Below, piece by piece: positions 46,854 through 55,966 of a stretch of 64,000 nucleotides of DNA. Under the pieces are notes generated by a model that saw nothing but the letters and a program-made list of their open reading frames with translations, was not told the origin of the DNA and ran no database searches. How positions within the stretch are numbered: position 1 is the stretch's first letter; each line of letters opens with the position of its first letter. The DNA is from Exiguobacterium acetylicum (GTDB taxonomy: Bacteria > Bacillota > Bacilli > Exiguobacteriales > Exiguobacteriaceae). The stretch lies in assembly GCF_022170825.1 (NCBI RefSeq), contig NZ_CP081878.1, positions 2,196,001-2,260,000 of the forward strand. The letters run 5' to 3'. The position numbers were made by a program, and so were the translations under genes.

Positions 46854-47357
46854 TCATCCTCTTTTCTCGTCAAGGGTCGACTGCACGAGTCGGGTCATCG
46901 GGTAATACAGGATGATGATCCCGATCAACTGGGCAACCAGACTCCTTGGAATGATCTGTGTCGCAAGTTCCTGGAAGGAAACCCCGACACCAACGACCGA
47001 AGCCGTGAAGAAATATATATCGAGTTCATACAAAATGGCACTAAACGTGAACGTGACGAGAATCGTCAATACGTTCTCCTTTACATATTTTAGCACGAAG
47101 CTACTAAAAAGCGGAATGGCGGATAACGCAAATAAGTAAATGCCGATGATATCCGAGTAAACGAAATCATAGAGCAATCCGAAGACGAGTCCGAATCCGA
47201 GTGCCTGTTCGAGTTTTCCGTACCGACCGAGGAACATTAAACCGATCAATGTCGCATGAATGACATACGGTGAACCATCACCGAGCGGTCCAGCGAACAG
47301 CGTCCCTTCTAAGATAAAAAGAAGGAACACGGCGAAAAACAACTTAACGTTATTCAC
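46854..47357 (-). CDS. mreD: Rod shape-determining protein MreD
   Basis: 167 residues, about five to six membrane helices (LFFAVFLLFILEGTLF, HATLIGLMFLGRYG, ALGFGLVFGLLYDFVYSDIIGIYLFAL and later segments). It belongs to the elongasome at the membrane with MreC and RodA. The GTG at 47357 has GGAGGGG upstream and overlaps the mreC stop by 8 nt, so I use it rather than longer in-frame alternatives inside mreC. Confidence 0.9.
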   Translation of the reverse strand: MNNVKLFFAVFLLFILEGTLFAGPLGDGSPYVIHATLIGLMFLGRYGKLEQALGFGLVFGLLYDFVYSDIIGIYLFALSAIPLFSSFVLKYVKENVLTILVTFTFSAILYELDIYFFTASVVGVGVSFQELATQIIPRSLVAQLIGIIILYYPMTRLVQSTLDEKRG

Positions 47358-48234
47358 GAGTGTCCCCTCCCTTATCGGTCTCAGCGAAAGGTTCTTTCGC
47401 TTCGCGTTCAATCACGAAGACATGACCGAACTGTTCGAAGTCTGCTGCCGGTTTGACGTATGCGATTTTCGAAGCCCCATACTGATCGGCTTTCACTTCC
47501 TCGATTTTCCCAATGACGATCCCACTCGGATATTTTCCACCGAGACCAGACGTCGTGACGGTCTGCCCTTTTTTCAGCTTCGCGTCATTCGGAATTTTCG
47601 TGAACTTGAGGAATTTCGTTTCTTCATCGAAACCTTCGATCGTACCGAAGACTCCTTTTCCTTTCGTGTCGTCAGCCGTTGCCGAGACGTTATTCGTTCG
47701 ACTCGTATCCGACATCAACTGCACGAGGGAAGTATAAGCGCTCGCCTGGATGACGCGACCGATTAGTCCATCTGCTGTTACGACAGCCATGTTCGGTTTG
47801 ACTCCTTTTTGTTCGCCGATGTTGATTGTGACGAACCGTTGCCATTCGGATGATGTCCGACCGATCATCTCTGCTGGTAACAATTTATAGTCGCGAATCG
47901 ATCCATTCAGGTCGAGCATATCTTTCAATTCTTTATTCTCACGTTCAAGATCACGGACTTTGACGGCATTACCGGCATAGTCACTCAAGCGTGATTTCAA
48001 ATGTTCATTCTCTTTGTACACGTCACGCACTTCTTTAATCGAAGTGACCGTATCATCAATCCAGCCAATCGGTGTCGCGAAAAGGCGTTGACCGACGCCC
48101 ACGGTATCCCGCACGAAGCTTTGATACCAGTGGGATTGGTTACGCCCTTGCAGCGAAATCCCGATTAAGATCACCAAAAGGAGAAAACTAAGGAGTGTGA
48201 TGAGCAGTTTTCGATTATTTAAAAATCGCTTCAT
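47350..48234 (-). CDS. mreC: Rod shape-determining protein MreC
   Basis: 294 residues: one N-terminal membrane helix (about 10-27), a coiled coil (about 60-105, VRDLERENKELKDML) and the extracellular beta-domains with GLIGRVIQASAYTSLVQLMSD and VTTSGLGGKYPSGIVIG. It organises elongasome components outside the membrane. It starts 14 nt after mreB. Confidence 0.95.
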   Translation of the reverse strand: MKRFLNNRKLLITLLSFLLLVILIGISLQGRNQSHWYQSFVRDTVGVGQRLFATPIGWIDDTVTSIKEVRDVYKENEHLKSRLSDYAGNAVKVRDLERENKELKDMLDLNGSIRDYKLLPAEMIGRTSSEWQRFVTINIGEQKGVKPNMAVVTADGLIGRVIQASAYTSLVQLMSDTSRTNNVSATADDTKGKGVFGTIEGFDEETKFLKFTKIPNDAKLKKGQTVTTSGLGGKYPSGIVIGKIEEVKADQYGASKIAYVKPAADFEQFGHVFVIEREAKEPFAETDKGGDTRE

Positions 48235-48248
48235 CGCTCATCCCGTCC

Positions 48249-49283
48249 TTATCTTTTTTGCGAGATGCCTGATTTCGAACGAAGGACATTCATCATCTCG
48301 AGTGATTTTCCTGTACCGATTGCGACACAATCAAGTGCGTTTTCCGCAACGAGTGTCAAAATACGTGTTTCGTCTTCGATGACAGCGTCGAGGTTCTTCA
48401 AGAGTGCCCCACCGCCTGTCAAGACGATTCCGCGGTCCATGACGTCTGCTGATAATTCAGGAGGCGTCTGCTCAAGCGTGTGTTTGACACCTGCAAGAAT
48501 CGCTTCGACCGTATCCGAAAGTGCATCGCAAATTTCTGCACTTGTGACTTCGATCTGTTTCGGAAGACCTGTCACGAGGTCACGTCCACGAATTTCCATC
48601 GTTTCGTTCTCTGATTCTTCATCGATGCGAGCGTAACCGATCGTCATTTTCAACGTCTCAGCTGTCCGCTCCCCGATCATCAAGTTGTATTTCGATTTGA
48701 TGTAACGAATGATTGATTCGTCCATCTCATCGCCACCAACACGGATCGATTGGCTTGTTACAATACCACCGAGTGAGATGACAGCAACTTCTGTCGTACC
48801 ACCACCGATATCGACGACCATCGAGCCTGTTGGTTCTGAAACTGGAAGACCGGCACCGATTGCTGCTGCAAATGGTTCTTCGATCGTGTACGCTTCACGC
48901 GCACCTGCGAGTTTCGCTGCATCTTCAACGGCACGTTTTTCGACTGATGTGATACCACTTGGTACACAGATCATGACGTTCGTCTTGGAAGAGAACAAGC
49001 CTTTTTTCTTCGAAGCTTGATCCATGAAATATTTGATCATCGTAGCGGTTGTTTCATAATCCGCGATAACCCCGTCTTTCATCGGGCGTCGTGCAGTCAC
49101 GTTACCCGGCGTACGACCGATCATGTTTTTCGCTGCGTTACCGACAGCCTCAATTTTTCCTGTATCCGTACGGAAGGCGACGACGGACGGTTCGCGGACG
49201 ACGATTCCCTGCCCCTTTACATACACAAGCGTGTTAGCCGTACCTAAGTCAATGCCGATTTCACGGCTGAATGATCCAAACAT
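48249..49283 (-). CDS. mreB: Rod shape-determining actin homologue MreB
   Basis: 344 residues. Actin-fold motifs are [21 protein letters not shown] (phosphate 1), [19 protein letters not shown] (phosphate 2) and [18 protein letters not shown] (adenosine). It forms membrane filaments that guide lateral wall synthesis. An N-terminal FGSFSREIG may form the membrane-binding segment. It heads mreB-mreC-mreD-minC-minD. Confidence 0.97.
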   Translation of the reverse strand: MFGSFSREIGIDLGTANTLVYVKGQGIVVREPSVVAFRTDTGKIEAVGNAAKNMIGRTPGNVTARRPMKDGVIADYETTATMIKYFMDQASKKKGLFSSKTNVMICVPSGITSVEKRAVEDAAKLAGAREAYTIEEPFAAAIGAGLPVSEPTGSMVVDIGGGTTEVAVISLGGIVTSQSIRVGGDEMDESIIRYIKSKYNLMIGERTAETLKMTIGYARIDEESENETMEIRGRDLVTGLPKQIEVTSAEICDALSDTVEAILAGVKHTLEQTPPELSADVMDRGIVLTGGGALLKNLDAVIEDETRILTLVAENALDCVAIGTGKSLEMMNVLRSKSGISQKR

Positions 49284-49320
49284 TATTCAAAAAACCCCTC
49301 TCTGAGAATACACTTCACTA

Positions 49321-49348
49321 ATTATAACGGAAAAGCCTTCATTGGAAA
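49321..49348 (-). promoter_or_regulatory. Candidate promoter of mreBCD-minCD
   Basis: Minus strand TTTCCA (49343-49348), 16-nt spacer, TATAAT (49321-49326). The -10 is perfect, the -35 weak. Confidence 0.5.
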
Positions 49349-49394
49349 GCGTTAAAACGTTACAGCTTGTTTACAGTTCGCCTTAGAAAACACA

Positions 49395-49440
49395 TAAAAA
49401 AACGTCTGACGGAAAGAATCGAACCTTTCCCTTCAGACGT
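49395..49440 (-). terminator. Terminator downstream of radC
   Basis: A long stem AACGTCTGA.GGGAAAGG / CCTTTCC.TCAGACGTT with small mismatches around a short loop, followed by TTTTTATG on the minus strand. Confidence 0.82.
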
Positions 49441-49445
49441 TATTC

Positions 49446-50099
49446 TTACATAAATCCGCGCTGTTTCATACTAATAAATTGTCCGTGCCCGATGATGATA
49501 TGGTCAAGACAACTGATTCCAATGAGCCGACCTGCCTCAACAAGTCGCTCTGATACCTCAATATCTTCCCGACTTGGCGTCGGATCACCGGACGGATGAT
49601 TATGGACGGCAATGAAGTTCGCAGCCGAGCAGCGAATCGCTTCCCGAAAAACGTCTCGCGGGTGGACGATTGACGTGTTCAATCCTCCGATGAATAACGT
49701 CTTTTTCGAGACGACCTCATTTTTTGTATTCAAATACAGGCAGATGAAGTGCTCCTGCTGATAGAGACGCATCTCTTCTAACAACAGTTCCGCCGCGTCT
49801 TCCGGTGAGCGGATCGTCGGTCGAACCCATTTCGGTTCTGTGACGAGACGCCGACCGAGTTCCAGTCCAGCCATGATTTGTAATGCCTTTGCCTTCCCGA
49901 CCCCAGGGGCTTTTTCAAGTCCACCGACTCCAGCTGCCTCGAGTTCGATCAATGAAGGATAGATGTGCAGTAATTCTTCCGCGATTTCAAGCGGTGTCCG
50001 GTCGCGTGTTCCACTTCGGACGAGACACGCCAGCAACTCGACTGTCGTCGCTTGTGCCAAGCCTTTCAACTGAACCATATCCTTCGGCCATTCAATCAC
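49446..50099 (-). CDS. radC: RadC family JAB1/MPN-domain protein
   Basis: 217 residues. An N-terminal helix-hairpin-helix region (LEKAPGVGKAKALQIMAG) is followed by the JAMM metalloprotease-like motif AVHNHPSGDPTPSREDIEV. The name radC is historical and the biochemical role is unsettled. The start is the GTG at 50099, with AGAGAGG 9 nt upstream; the longer frame runs through maf in another frame and is not coding there. It follows maf by 25 nt, as in B. subtilis maf-ysxA. Confidence 0.9.
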   Translation of the reverse strand: MIEWPKDMVQLKGLAQATTVELLACLVRSGTRDRTPLEIAEELLHIYPSLIELEAAGVGGLEKAPGVGKAKALQIMAGLELGRRLVTEPKWVRPTIRSPEDAAELLLEEMRLYQQEHFICLYLNTKNEVVSKKTLFIGGLNTSIVHPRDVFREAIRCSAANFIAVHNHPSGDPTPSREDIEVSERLVEAGRLIGISCLDHIIIGHGQFISMKQRGFM

Positions 50100-50124
50100 A
50101 GCATCCGACCTCTCTGTTTCAGAA

Positions 50125-50700
50125 TTACGCAAACATCGGCTTGATTTCAAAGGACGCGAGACGTTTCGTGATTTCGTGGATCGGCAGTCCGACGACATTG
50201 TAGTAATCGCCCTCGATCGCCTCGACGAACAGACCACCCATCGCTTGGATACCATATCCGCCTGCTTTATCGTAGGGCTCGGCCGTCGCGATATAGCCTT
50301 CGACCCACTCGTTTGGCAATGCACCAAAACGGACATGTGTCGTCACGTCGAACGTCTCTTCCTTCTCACCAAAGCGAATCGTCACCCCTGTCACGACCTC
50401 ATGAGCGCGTCCTGATAGACGGGCAAGCATTGCTCGTGCCTCGACCATATCTGCCGGCTTCTCGAGGATCAGATCGTCAATTGCAACAACGGTATCGGCA
50501 GCTAGAATGACACCGTCCGCTGTGATCGCTCGCGCTTTCTTTTGCGACAAATGACGAACGTATTCATGTGGTGACATCGGGTACGGTGCCTCTTCGACGA
50601 CGTTCGCTGGTACGACTGCATGAGGGATTCCGATTTGTTGCAAGAGTTCCGCCCGGCGTGGTGAAGCCGACGCTAGAATCAAGTGTGGTTGCGTTATCAT
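50125..50700 (-). CDS. maf: Maf-family nucleoside triphosphate pyrophosphatase
   Basis: 191 residues. It hydrolyses dTTP/UTP or modified NTPs to monophosphates. The N-terminus HLILASASPRRAELLQQIG, DGVILAADTVVAIDD (the catalytic acidic region) and GGYGIQAMGGLFVEAIEGDYYNVVGLP are diagnostic. I use the ATG at 50700 by family length, although the ribosome site is weak and a GTG at 50709 is possible. Overproduction of B. subtilis Maf blocks septation, consistent with its place among shape and division genes. Confidence 0.93.
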   Translation of the reverse strand: MITQPHLILASASPRRAELLQQIGIPHAVVPANVVEEAPYPMSPHEYVRHLSQKKARAITADGVILAADTVVAIDDLILEKPADMVEARAMLARLSGRAHEVVTGVTIRFGEKEETFDVTTHVRFGALPNEWVEGYIATAEPYDKAGGYGIQAMGGLFVEAIEGDYYNVVGLPIHEITKRLASFEIKPMFA

Positions 50701-50762
50701 TAGTATCACGTTCTTTCCCGTTAATTTCGAATCGGATAATTCGAGTCATCGTTTAGTCTAAC

Positions 50763-50802
50763 AAAAAACAAGCGGTCCCTAATAGACTAGGAACCGCTTG
50801 TT
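50763..50802 (-). terminator. Terminator downstream of pilO
   Basis: AACAAGCGGTTCCTA-GTCTA-TTAGGGACCGCTTGTT followed by TTTTG on the minus strand, with an A-run on the other side. It ends the pilus operon before maf. Confidence 0.85.
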
Positions 50803-50807
50803 TAATC

Positions 50808-51530
50808 TTAATTTCCTGTCACATCGACAAATGGATCTGACTTCGGTGTCTTCTCCTCGAGTGGCGTTTGTTTATCCGGTGACAACTTCGTCAAATCCGG
50901 ACGATAATACGATTCGATTTCCACTGTGAACGAGAGCATCTCATCCTCAAGTAAGACCGTCCCACTACCTGGCCCCGGTTCTTCCGGTCCCGATAACTGG
51001 ATCTGACGCAAGACCGTAATCCGATCCGTCCGTTCTATTTGCTTTAAGAATGCCATCAGTTCAAGATAAGATGGGGCTTCGACCGTTAGTGATGCCGGCA
51101 ATGGCGTTGCGTTAGCGGTGACGGGTGCGGCGGCAGTTGTTTCAGCCTGGTCCGATTCCGTCGCCATCGCTCCGTCAACAGCAGGTGTTGATGTCACCGG
51201 TGACTGTGGTGCTACTTCTGTCGCCTGACCAAACGTGATCGACTGGACTTTGACACCGGCAATCTGACTCGATGCATTGATCGCATCGATGACGTCATCG
51301 TTTGACGCCGTCACCGGCACTTTTTGCTGCAAGAAGCTTGACTCGGCGACGTCAACTTTCTGTTCATTCGCTTTCGCTTGCTCGAGCACCATCTGTTCTC
51401 GCTTCAGCGTCGCTTCTTTTTCTTGCAATGTTTGATGCGTCGTATACGTCGTATAACCAAAGTAACCGACCGCACCGAGGACGATTATAATCGTTAGACC
51501 GAGGAGGATATAGCTACTATAACGTTTCAA
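50808..51530 (-). CDS. pilO: PilO-like type IV pilus assembly protein
   Basis: 240 residues. One N-terminal membrane helix (about 6-26) is followed by a coiled coil (about 30-58), an Ala/Thr/Pro-rich linker (about 105-145) and a ferredoxin-like domain (SYLELMAFLKQIERTDRITVLRQIQL). This is the layout of PilO, which aligns the inner-membrane PilM/N with the filament. Sequence identity to known PilO is low, so the name rests on architecture and on its position right after pilM-pilN (4-nt overlap). It has a charged tail of about 30 residues. Confidence 0.8.
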   Translation of the reverse strand: MKRYSSYILLGLTIIIVLGAVGYFGYTTYTTHQTLQEKEATLKREQMVLEQAKANEQKVDVAESSFLQQKVPVTASNDDVIDAINASSQIAGVKVQSITFGQATEVAPQSPVTSTPAVDGAMATESDQAETTAAAPVTANATPLPASLTVEAPSYLELMAFLKQIERTDRITVLRQIQLSGPEEPGPGSGTVLLEDEMLSFTVEIESYYRPDLTKLSPDKQTPLEEKTPKSDPFVDVTGN

Positions 51531-53266
51531 TTGTCCGGCACCTCCTCGATTTCAGTCGTTACATTCGGATCAGTCGTCTCCGTCGTCGAATCGGTCGAAG
51601 GAGTCGCTTCCGTCGAGCTATCCGTTTCCGTTTCAGCTGGCTGATCTTCCTTCGGTACTTCTGGATCGGCTTCGTTCGTCTCACCCTTGACGACTTCCGT
51701 CGGATTGACGTTCAACGAGAATTGTCCGATATAACGTGGTTCTTCTGATTTGGCATCGTCAGACGGTGTAATTTCCGTCGTCGGAACTTCTTGTCCGGTC
51801 GTCGGGTCAACTGTCGTTGTCGTGACGACGTCTGCCTTTTCGTTCATCGTTCGTGTCGTCACACTCGCAAGATTCGTTCCTGAGAAGACTTTATCCGTCA
51901 ACAGCTCGCGGTAAAAATCGTTCAGTTCATCAAGCGTCTCGAATTGTGTCGTCATTGTCACGGCATGATCCGCACCATAGGCGAATTGAAGAATATAACC
52001 GCGTTCTGGTAGATAACGAGTAATCCGCTCAAGCGTCGGCACGGCAGGACGTGGTGTCGTCTCAAGTCCTTCGACCGTCTGTTTGAGTTGTGCAACTTCT
52101 TGTTTCGCGGATTGATCCGACTCTGACTGCAGCTGACGGACGATCTGGATTTGATCGTTCGTTGATTCGACGCGGTCAGCGAATTGATCGGTTTGCCAGT
52201 AGAGATAACCACCAGCGAGTCCGCCGAACAATAATAGGATGAGTGAAGCGACAAGTGGGTACTTCGGTGCTTCATCATTCTCGGGTAACAAGTTGATCCG
52301 GTCTTTTCGTGGTGAGGCAAGACCAGCAAGCGGTAAGTATGCCCGTGGAATCGACTGCCCGTCGATTGTCATCATATCTGGAATCTCATCGAGACTTAAA
52401 TCAAAGTTTGATCGGAAACGGGTCGCCAGTTCATCACGGAACGGGAAGTCCCCAGCAAGGACGACGTTCGTGATTTCTCGCCCTTCGCGCGCGAGCGAAA
52501 AGCGATAGAAATCGAGCACACGCGAGAACTCAAGCAACATCTCGTCTAAGACGAGTTCGACTGTCGGATCATCCGAGCGATAGCGATAATGCAGCTGATC
52601 GTCGATGACGTCAACGTCCCACGCGTCAGCCGCAAACGTATCGACCGAGCGAATCAGACGCGGGACGTGATCTTCGATGATGATCAACTGGTGATTCGTC
52701 GCATTCGCATTCCAGATCAATAACGTATCAGCGTCCGTCGTGACCGGATGATGGGCTTCAATTCCGAAATAGGTCGCAAGCGGCTGTGGTTCGGCAGCAA
52801 CGAGGCGCAAGTGTTTTTGTTTGAACAGTTGTGTATACTGCTTCAGCGCTTCGTTTGGTGCGGCATACAGCATGATTTCTCGTTTCCCGTCCTCTTCAAG
52901 AACGGTGTAATCGAAGTACGGTTCTTCAAACGGTAAGACGATGCTATGTCCGATCTCCATGAACAAGTAGCCGCGGATTTGATTCGTCTCGATTGTCTCC
53001 GGAATATCCAGTTTCCGGGCGAGGACGAGTGAACCATCAAGCGCAAGTACGGCTTGCGAACCACGCGGGACTTTCAGTTTCGTCAGTAGCCCATCAAAGA
53101 TGAAATCAAGCGAAGCTTCCGGCTGTAACCAGCCCCCTTGCAGTGTTCCTGGCGGCAGCGCGACGACTGCCCGGCGCTTAATGACGCCTTTTTTGACGAC
53201 CGCACCGAAAATTGCGACATCGGTGAAATTAAAGTAGATATAAGTACCTTTACGCCGTTGCGCCAT
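51527..53266 (-). CDS. PilM-PilN fusion protein of the type IV pilus
   Basis: 579 residues. Residues 1-320 form a PilM-like actin-fold cytosolic domain (LALDGSLVLARKLDIP, FDYTVLEEDG, VLAGDFPFRDELATRF, AYLPLAGLA). At 324-328 the PilN N-terminal motif INLLP appears, then one membrane helix (337-357), a coiled coil (about 360-405) and a periplasmic-type ferredoxin-like domain to about 540. In most systems PilM is a separate protein that binds this very INLLP peptide of PilN; here the two are covalently joined. A Thr/Glu/Asp-rich tail of about 60 residues follows. It overlaps pilO. Confidence 0.82.
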   Translation of the reverse strand: MAQRRKGTYIYFNFTDVAIFGAVVKKGVIKRRAVVALPPGTLQGGWLQPEASLDFIFDGLLTKLKVPRGSQAVLALDGSLVLARKLDIPETIETNQIRGYLFMEIGHSIVLPFEEPYFDYTVLEEDGKREIMLYAAPNEALKQYTQLFKQKHLRLVAAEPQPLATYFGIEAHHPVTTDADTLLIWNANATNHQLIIIEDHVPRLIRSVDTFAADAWDVDVIDDQLHYRYRSDDPTVELVLDEMLLEFSRVLDFYRFSLAREGREITNVVLAGDFPFRDELATRFRSNFDLSLDEIPDMMTIDGQSIPRAYLPLAGLASPRKDRINLLPENDEAPKYPLVASLILLLFGGLAGGYLYWQTDQFADRVESTNDQIQIVRQLQSESDQSAKQEVAQLKQTVEGLETTPRPAVPTLERITRYLPERGYILQFAYGADHAVTMTTQFETLDELNDFYRELLTDKVFSGTNLASVTTRTMNEKADVVTTTTVDPTTGQEVPTTEITPSDDAKSEEPRYIGQFSLNVNPTEVVKGETNEADPEVPKEDQPAETETDSSTEATPSTDSTTETTDPNVTTEIEEVPDN

Positions 53267-53284
53267 ATGTACGTTCTTCCTTTC

Positions 53285-54040
53285 TTAAAGCAGTAAATCG
53301 AGGTACCACGATACCCAATCATCCGCAAAATAATATGTCAGTAATGTTCCGACAGCAATCGACGGAACAAAGGGAATTGGTTGTTTTCGCTTCACGCGTC
53401 CGAGTCCAAGTAACGTTAAGCCAAGGACGGATCCGACGAATGCCGAGACGAACAAGGCAATGACGACGTGAAGCGGTCCAAGGAAGATTCCGAGCAGTCC
53501 GAACAGCTTGACATCCCCTGCCCCCATACCACGCCGGGAAGCAAGAAAAATGACGAATAATAGAACGAACCCGACGATTCCACCAATAATTGGATTATAC
53601 CAGTTTTCGAGTGGAGAAAGGTAGCGCACAATCAAGGCAATCGGCAAAAAGATTAGTAAAATTTTATTCGGGATCAGCATATACGCTAAGTCCGACATCG
53701 TTAGGATAAACAGCAAGCTCGTCAAGACGAGTGATAACGCCAGTTCCATCGACCAGCCGAACTGCCAAAAGGCATAGGCGTAGAGAATCCCTCCGAGTAA
53801 TTCAAGCGCTGGATACTTGATTGAGATTGACTGTCCGCAAGAGCGACACTTCCCTCCGAGCACAGCATAACCGAGTACTGGAGTCAATTCGAGCGGTCCT
53901 AAGACATGTCCACACGTCGGACAATGGGAGCGCGGATGAACAATCGACTCCCCGATCGGAACGCGCAGACCGACGACGTTCGTAAACGACGTGATGAGTA
54001 AGCCTAACAAGAAAAAATAAACCGTGAAGACGATCGTCAT
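53285..54040 (-). CDS. pilD: Prepilin peptidase / N-methyltransferase
   Basis: 251 residues, about seven membrane helices. The N-terminal cytosolic loop has the zinc-type tetrad CPTCGHVLGPLELTPVLGYAVLGGKCRSCG; the aspartyl protease residues are in MSDLAYMLIPN and RRGMGAGDVKL (GxGD). It removes the leader of prepilins and methylates the new N-terminus. It corresponds by place and family to B. subtilis ComC upstream of maf. It follows the pilin terminator, so expression is probably lower than that of the pilin. Confidence 0.93.
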   Translation of the reverse strand: MTIVFTVYFFLLGLLITSFTNVVGLRVPIGESIVHPRSHCPTCGHVLGPLELTPVLGYAVLGGKCRSCGQSISIKYPALELLGGILYAYAFWQFGWSMELALSLVLTSLLFILTMSDLAYMLIPNKILLIFLPIALIVRYLSPLENWYNPIIGGIVGFVLLFVIFLASRRGMGAGDVKLFGLLGIFLGPLHVVIALFVSAFVGSVLGLTLLGLGRVKRKQPIPFVPSIAVGTLLTYYFADDWVSWYLDLLL

Positions 54041-54069
54041 AACACGACCTCCCTTTCAAAAAAGTTCAG

Positions 54070-54094
54070 AAAAAAACCCCCGAGGAGGGGGTGT
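54070..54094 (-). terminator. Terminator downstream of the major pilin gene
   Basis: A GC-only stem ACCCCC-TCCTC-GGGGGT followed by TTTTTT on the minus strand, starting 3 nt after the pilin stop. It is a strong terminator that would make the pilin largely monocistronic. Confidence 0.85.
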
Positions 54095-54096
54095 TA

Positions 54097-54606
54097 TTAT
54101 GATTCTGGTGTTGGTGTTGCAGCAACAGTTTCTTGATCATCTGAAACCGTTGCACGTTTTAAGTCAGTATCTTTTACGTTTTCAAAATAAGCGACTCCGT
54201 TAGCTCCAACTAGTTTCACTTTATAAGTGAATTTTCCACCGTCCACTTTAGCAACTGTGACAGTAGCAGTCTTATAATCCTTATCTTCGTTCATTGGGTC
54301 TTTTAACGAATCAATATAGTTATCTAATTCGCCAGTACCATCGTCTTTGAAATCAAGTTCATCACCAGTTTTAATTCCGGCTGCATCAGCAGAAGCCTTC
54401 AACTTTGCTGCACTCACAAGTTGTTTCGCATTCGATACTTGCGCATCCTTACGTGAGTTCTCGATCAATCCACCAATTGCGACGACAGCGATTGCTGCAA
54501 TGATTCCTAAGATAACGACGACGACGAGTAACTCGATCAACGTCAATCCGCGCTCATCGCGCATTTGTTTTGCATCTAACCAGATTTCTTTCAAACGTTC
54601 TACCAT
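54097..54606 (-). CDS. pilA: Type IV prepilin, probable major pilin
   Basis: 169 residues. A 20-residue basic leader ends DERG and the mature protein begins LTLIELLVVVVILGIIAAIAVVAIG, a textbook class III signal with Glu at +5. The extended helix continues to about residue 75; a beta-rich, Asp/Lys-rich globular part follows, without cysteines, ending in a TPTPES tail. Its own promoter and terminator and its place among pilus genes suggest the major subunit; a ComGC-like pseudopilin is the alternative. Confidence 0.88.
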   Translation of the reverse strand: MVERLKEIWLDAKQMRDERGLTLIELLVVVVILGIIAAIAVVAIGGLIENSRKDAQVSNAKQLVSAAKLKASADAAGIKTGDELDFKDDGTGELDNYIDSLKDPMNEDKDYKTATVTVAKVDGGKFTYKVKLVGANGVAYFENVKDTDLKRATVSDDQETVAATPTPES

Positions 54607-54675
54607 TTTTGTTATGCCTCCCTAGTACTTTTTCACTGTTTTTGGTTAGTAGGTAATACTATCCATATGAATACT

Positions 54676-54703
54676 ATTATAGTAGCACCATATTTTTTGT
54701 AGA
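54676..54703 (-). promoter_or_regulatory. Promoter of the major pilin gene
   Basis: Minus strand TCTACA (54698-54703), 16-nt spacer, TATAAT (54676-54681). Two direct copies of ATAGTATT (54670-54677 and 54655-54662) start at the -10 and recur 15 nt on, a possible regulator site. Confidence 0.5.
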
Positions 54704-54744
54704 AAATGACTTTTTTTCATATCAGGTAAATGTTTTTACAATTG

Positions 54745-55962
54745 TCAACTCGCTTGTATATCCGAGTAAATTTTAAACATCGGTACGACGACTGCAATGA
54801 CGATGACACCAACAATTGCCGCTAAGACAACGATTAATAATGGCTCAATGATCGACTTCAATCGGTCCGTCGTCGTCTCAACCTCCGTCTCATAGAAGTT
54901 CGCGACCTCTGTCAGCATTGAATCGAGACGTCCTGTCTCTTCTCCGATCGCAATCATCTGCGTGACGAGAGGTGGAAAATATTTGTTTTTCTCAAGCGGC
55001 TCGTGCATTGGAATTCCGCGTGCCATTGCTTCGTTAGCACTAGCAATCCCTTTACGGATGATCCGATTCGTAACGATCCGTTCCGTAATATCAAGCGATG
55101 CCAAAATCGGGACCGATGCGTTCAACAGAACAGACAAACCACGCGTCATCAAGGCAATTTGTGACTTTTGAATCAGCGGACCAAAAACAGGGATAATTAG
55201 TAAAAAACGATCAAAAAAGAGACGTTGTCGCTCGTTCTTTAAATTAAAGTAGAGTAATCCAATCAACCCAAAGGACACTAACAACATGACCCACCAGTAT
55301 GCGACAAAGAAATCTGATACTGCGACGACGAGTTTCGTAATCAACGGTAATTCGCTCCCGAGTTGATCGAAAATCGACGCAAACGTCGGTACGACGTTCA
55401 TCATCAGGAATACGACGACTCCTACCGCAACAAGCGAAACGACTGCCGGGTAAATCAGTGCCGAGATGACCTTCCGTTTGATCTCATACTGTTTTTGAAG
55501 CTGTGTCACGATATTCTCAAGTGCTTCCTCTAAGTTACCACTCGCTTCCCCTGCCATCGCCATACTGACGAAAAACGTATCAAAGACACGGGGATGCTTT
55601 TCGATCGCTTTTGAAAATTGAATTCCACTGCGTAAGTCATCCTCGACTTCAATCAGTGCTCGCTCAAGTGGCTTCGATTCCGTCTGTTTCCGAAGAATCT
55701 CCGTTGCTTTGACGATTGAGACACCCGACCGCACAAGTGTTGCAAACTGACGCGCATACATGACGAGATGTTCGATTTTCGGTTTAGGACTAAGAAACGT
55801 AATCTCCGTATTCAGTCCTTTCGACTCTTGTTTCTCAAGTGATGTCACAGCGATCTGATCCGTTCGCAATTTTTCTGCGGCTTCTCGTTTCGTCAGCGCC
55901 GTGATTTTACCCTTCTTTCGTTTACCGGCCATCGTGCGACCTTCATACGTGAATACTGCCAT
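54745..55962 (-). CDS. pilC: Type IV pilus inner-membrane platform protein PilC
   Basis: 405 residues, GspF/PilC family. It has two repeated cytosolic helical domains (about 60-185 and 270-380) with VMYARQFATLVRSGVSIVKATEIL and GLSVLLNASVPILASLDI, and membrane helices near 170-195, 220-245 and 375-400. It is the platform on which PilB and PilT act. The N-terminus reads VFTYEGRTMAGKRKKGKITA. It follows pilT by 4 nt. Confidence 0.94.
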   Translation of the reverse strand: MAVFTYEGRTMAGKRKKGKITALTKREAAEKLRTDQIAVTSLEKQESKGLNTEITFLSPKPKIEHLVMYARQFATLVRSGVSIVKATEILRKQTESKPLERALIEVEDDLRSGIQFSKAIEKHPRVFDTFFVSMAMAGEASGNLEEALENIVTQLQKQYEIKRKVISALIYPAVVSLVAVGVVVFLMMNVVPTFASIFDQLGSELPLITKLVVAVSDFFVAYWWVMLLVSFGLIGLLYFNLKNERQRLFFDRFLLIIPVFGPLIQKSQIALMTRGLSVLLNASVPILASLDITERIVTNRIIRKGIASANEAMARGIPMHEPLEKNKYFPPLVTQMIAIGEETGRLDSMLTEVANFYETEVETTTDRLKSIIEPLLIVVLAAIVGVIVIAVVVPMFKIYSDIQAS

Positions 55963-55966
55963 GTTT

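Noticed and set aside
50100-50336. Long N-terminal extension of radC
   Set aside because: The extension lies within maf in another frame; the GTG at 50099 has an AGAGAGG site and gives family length.
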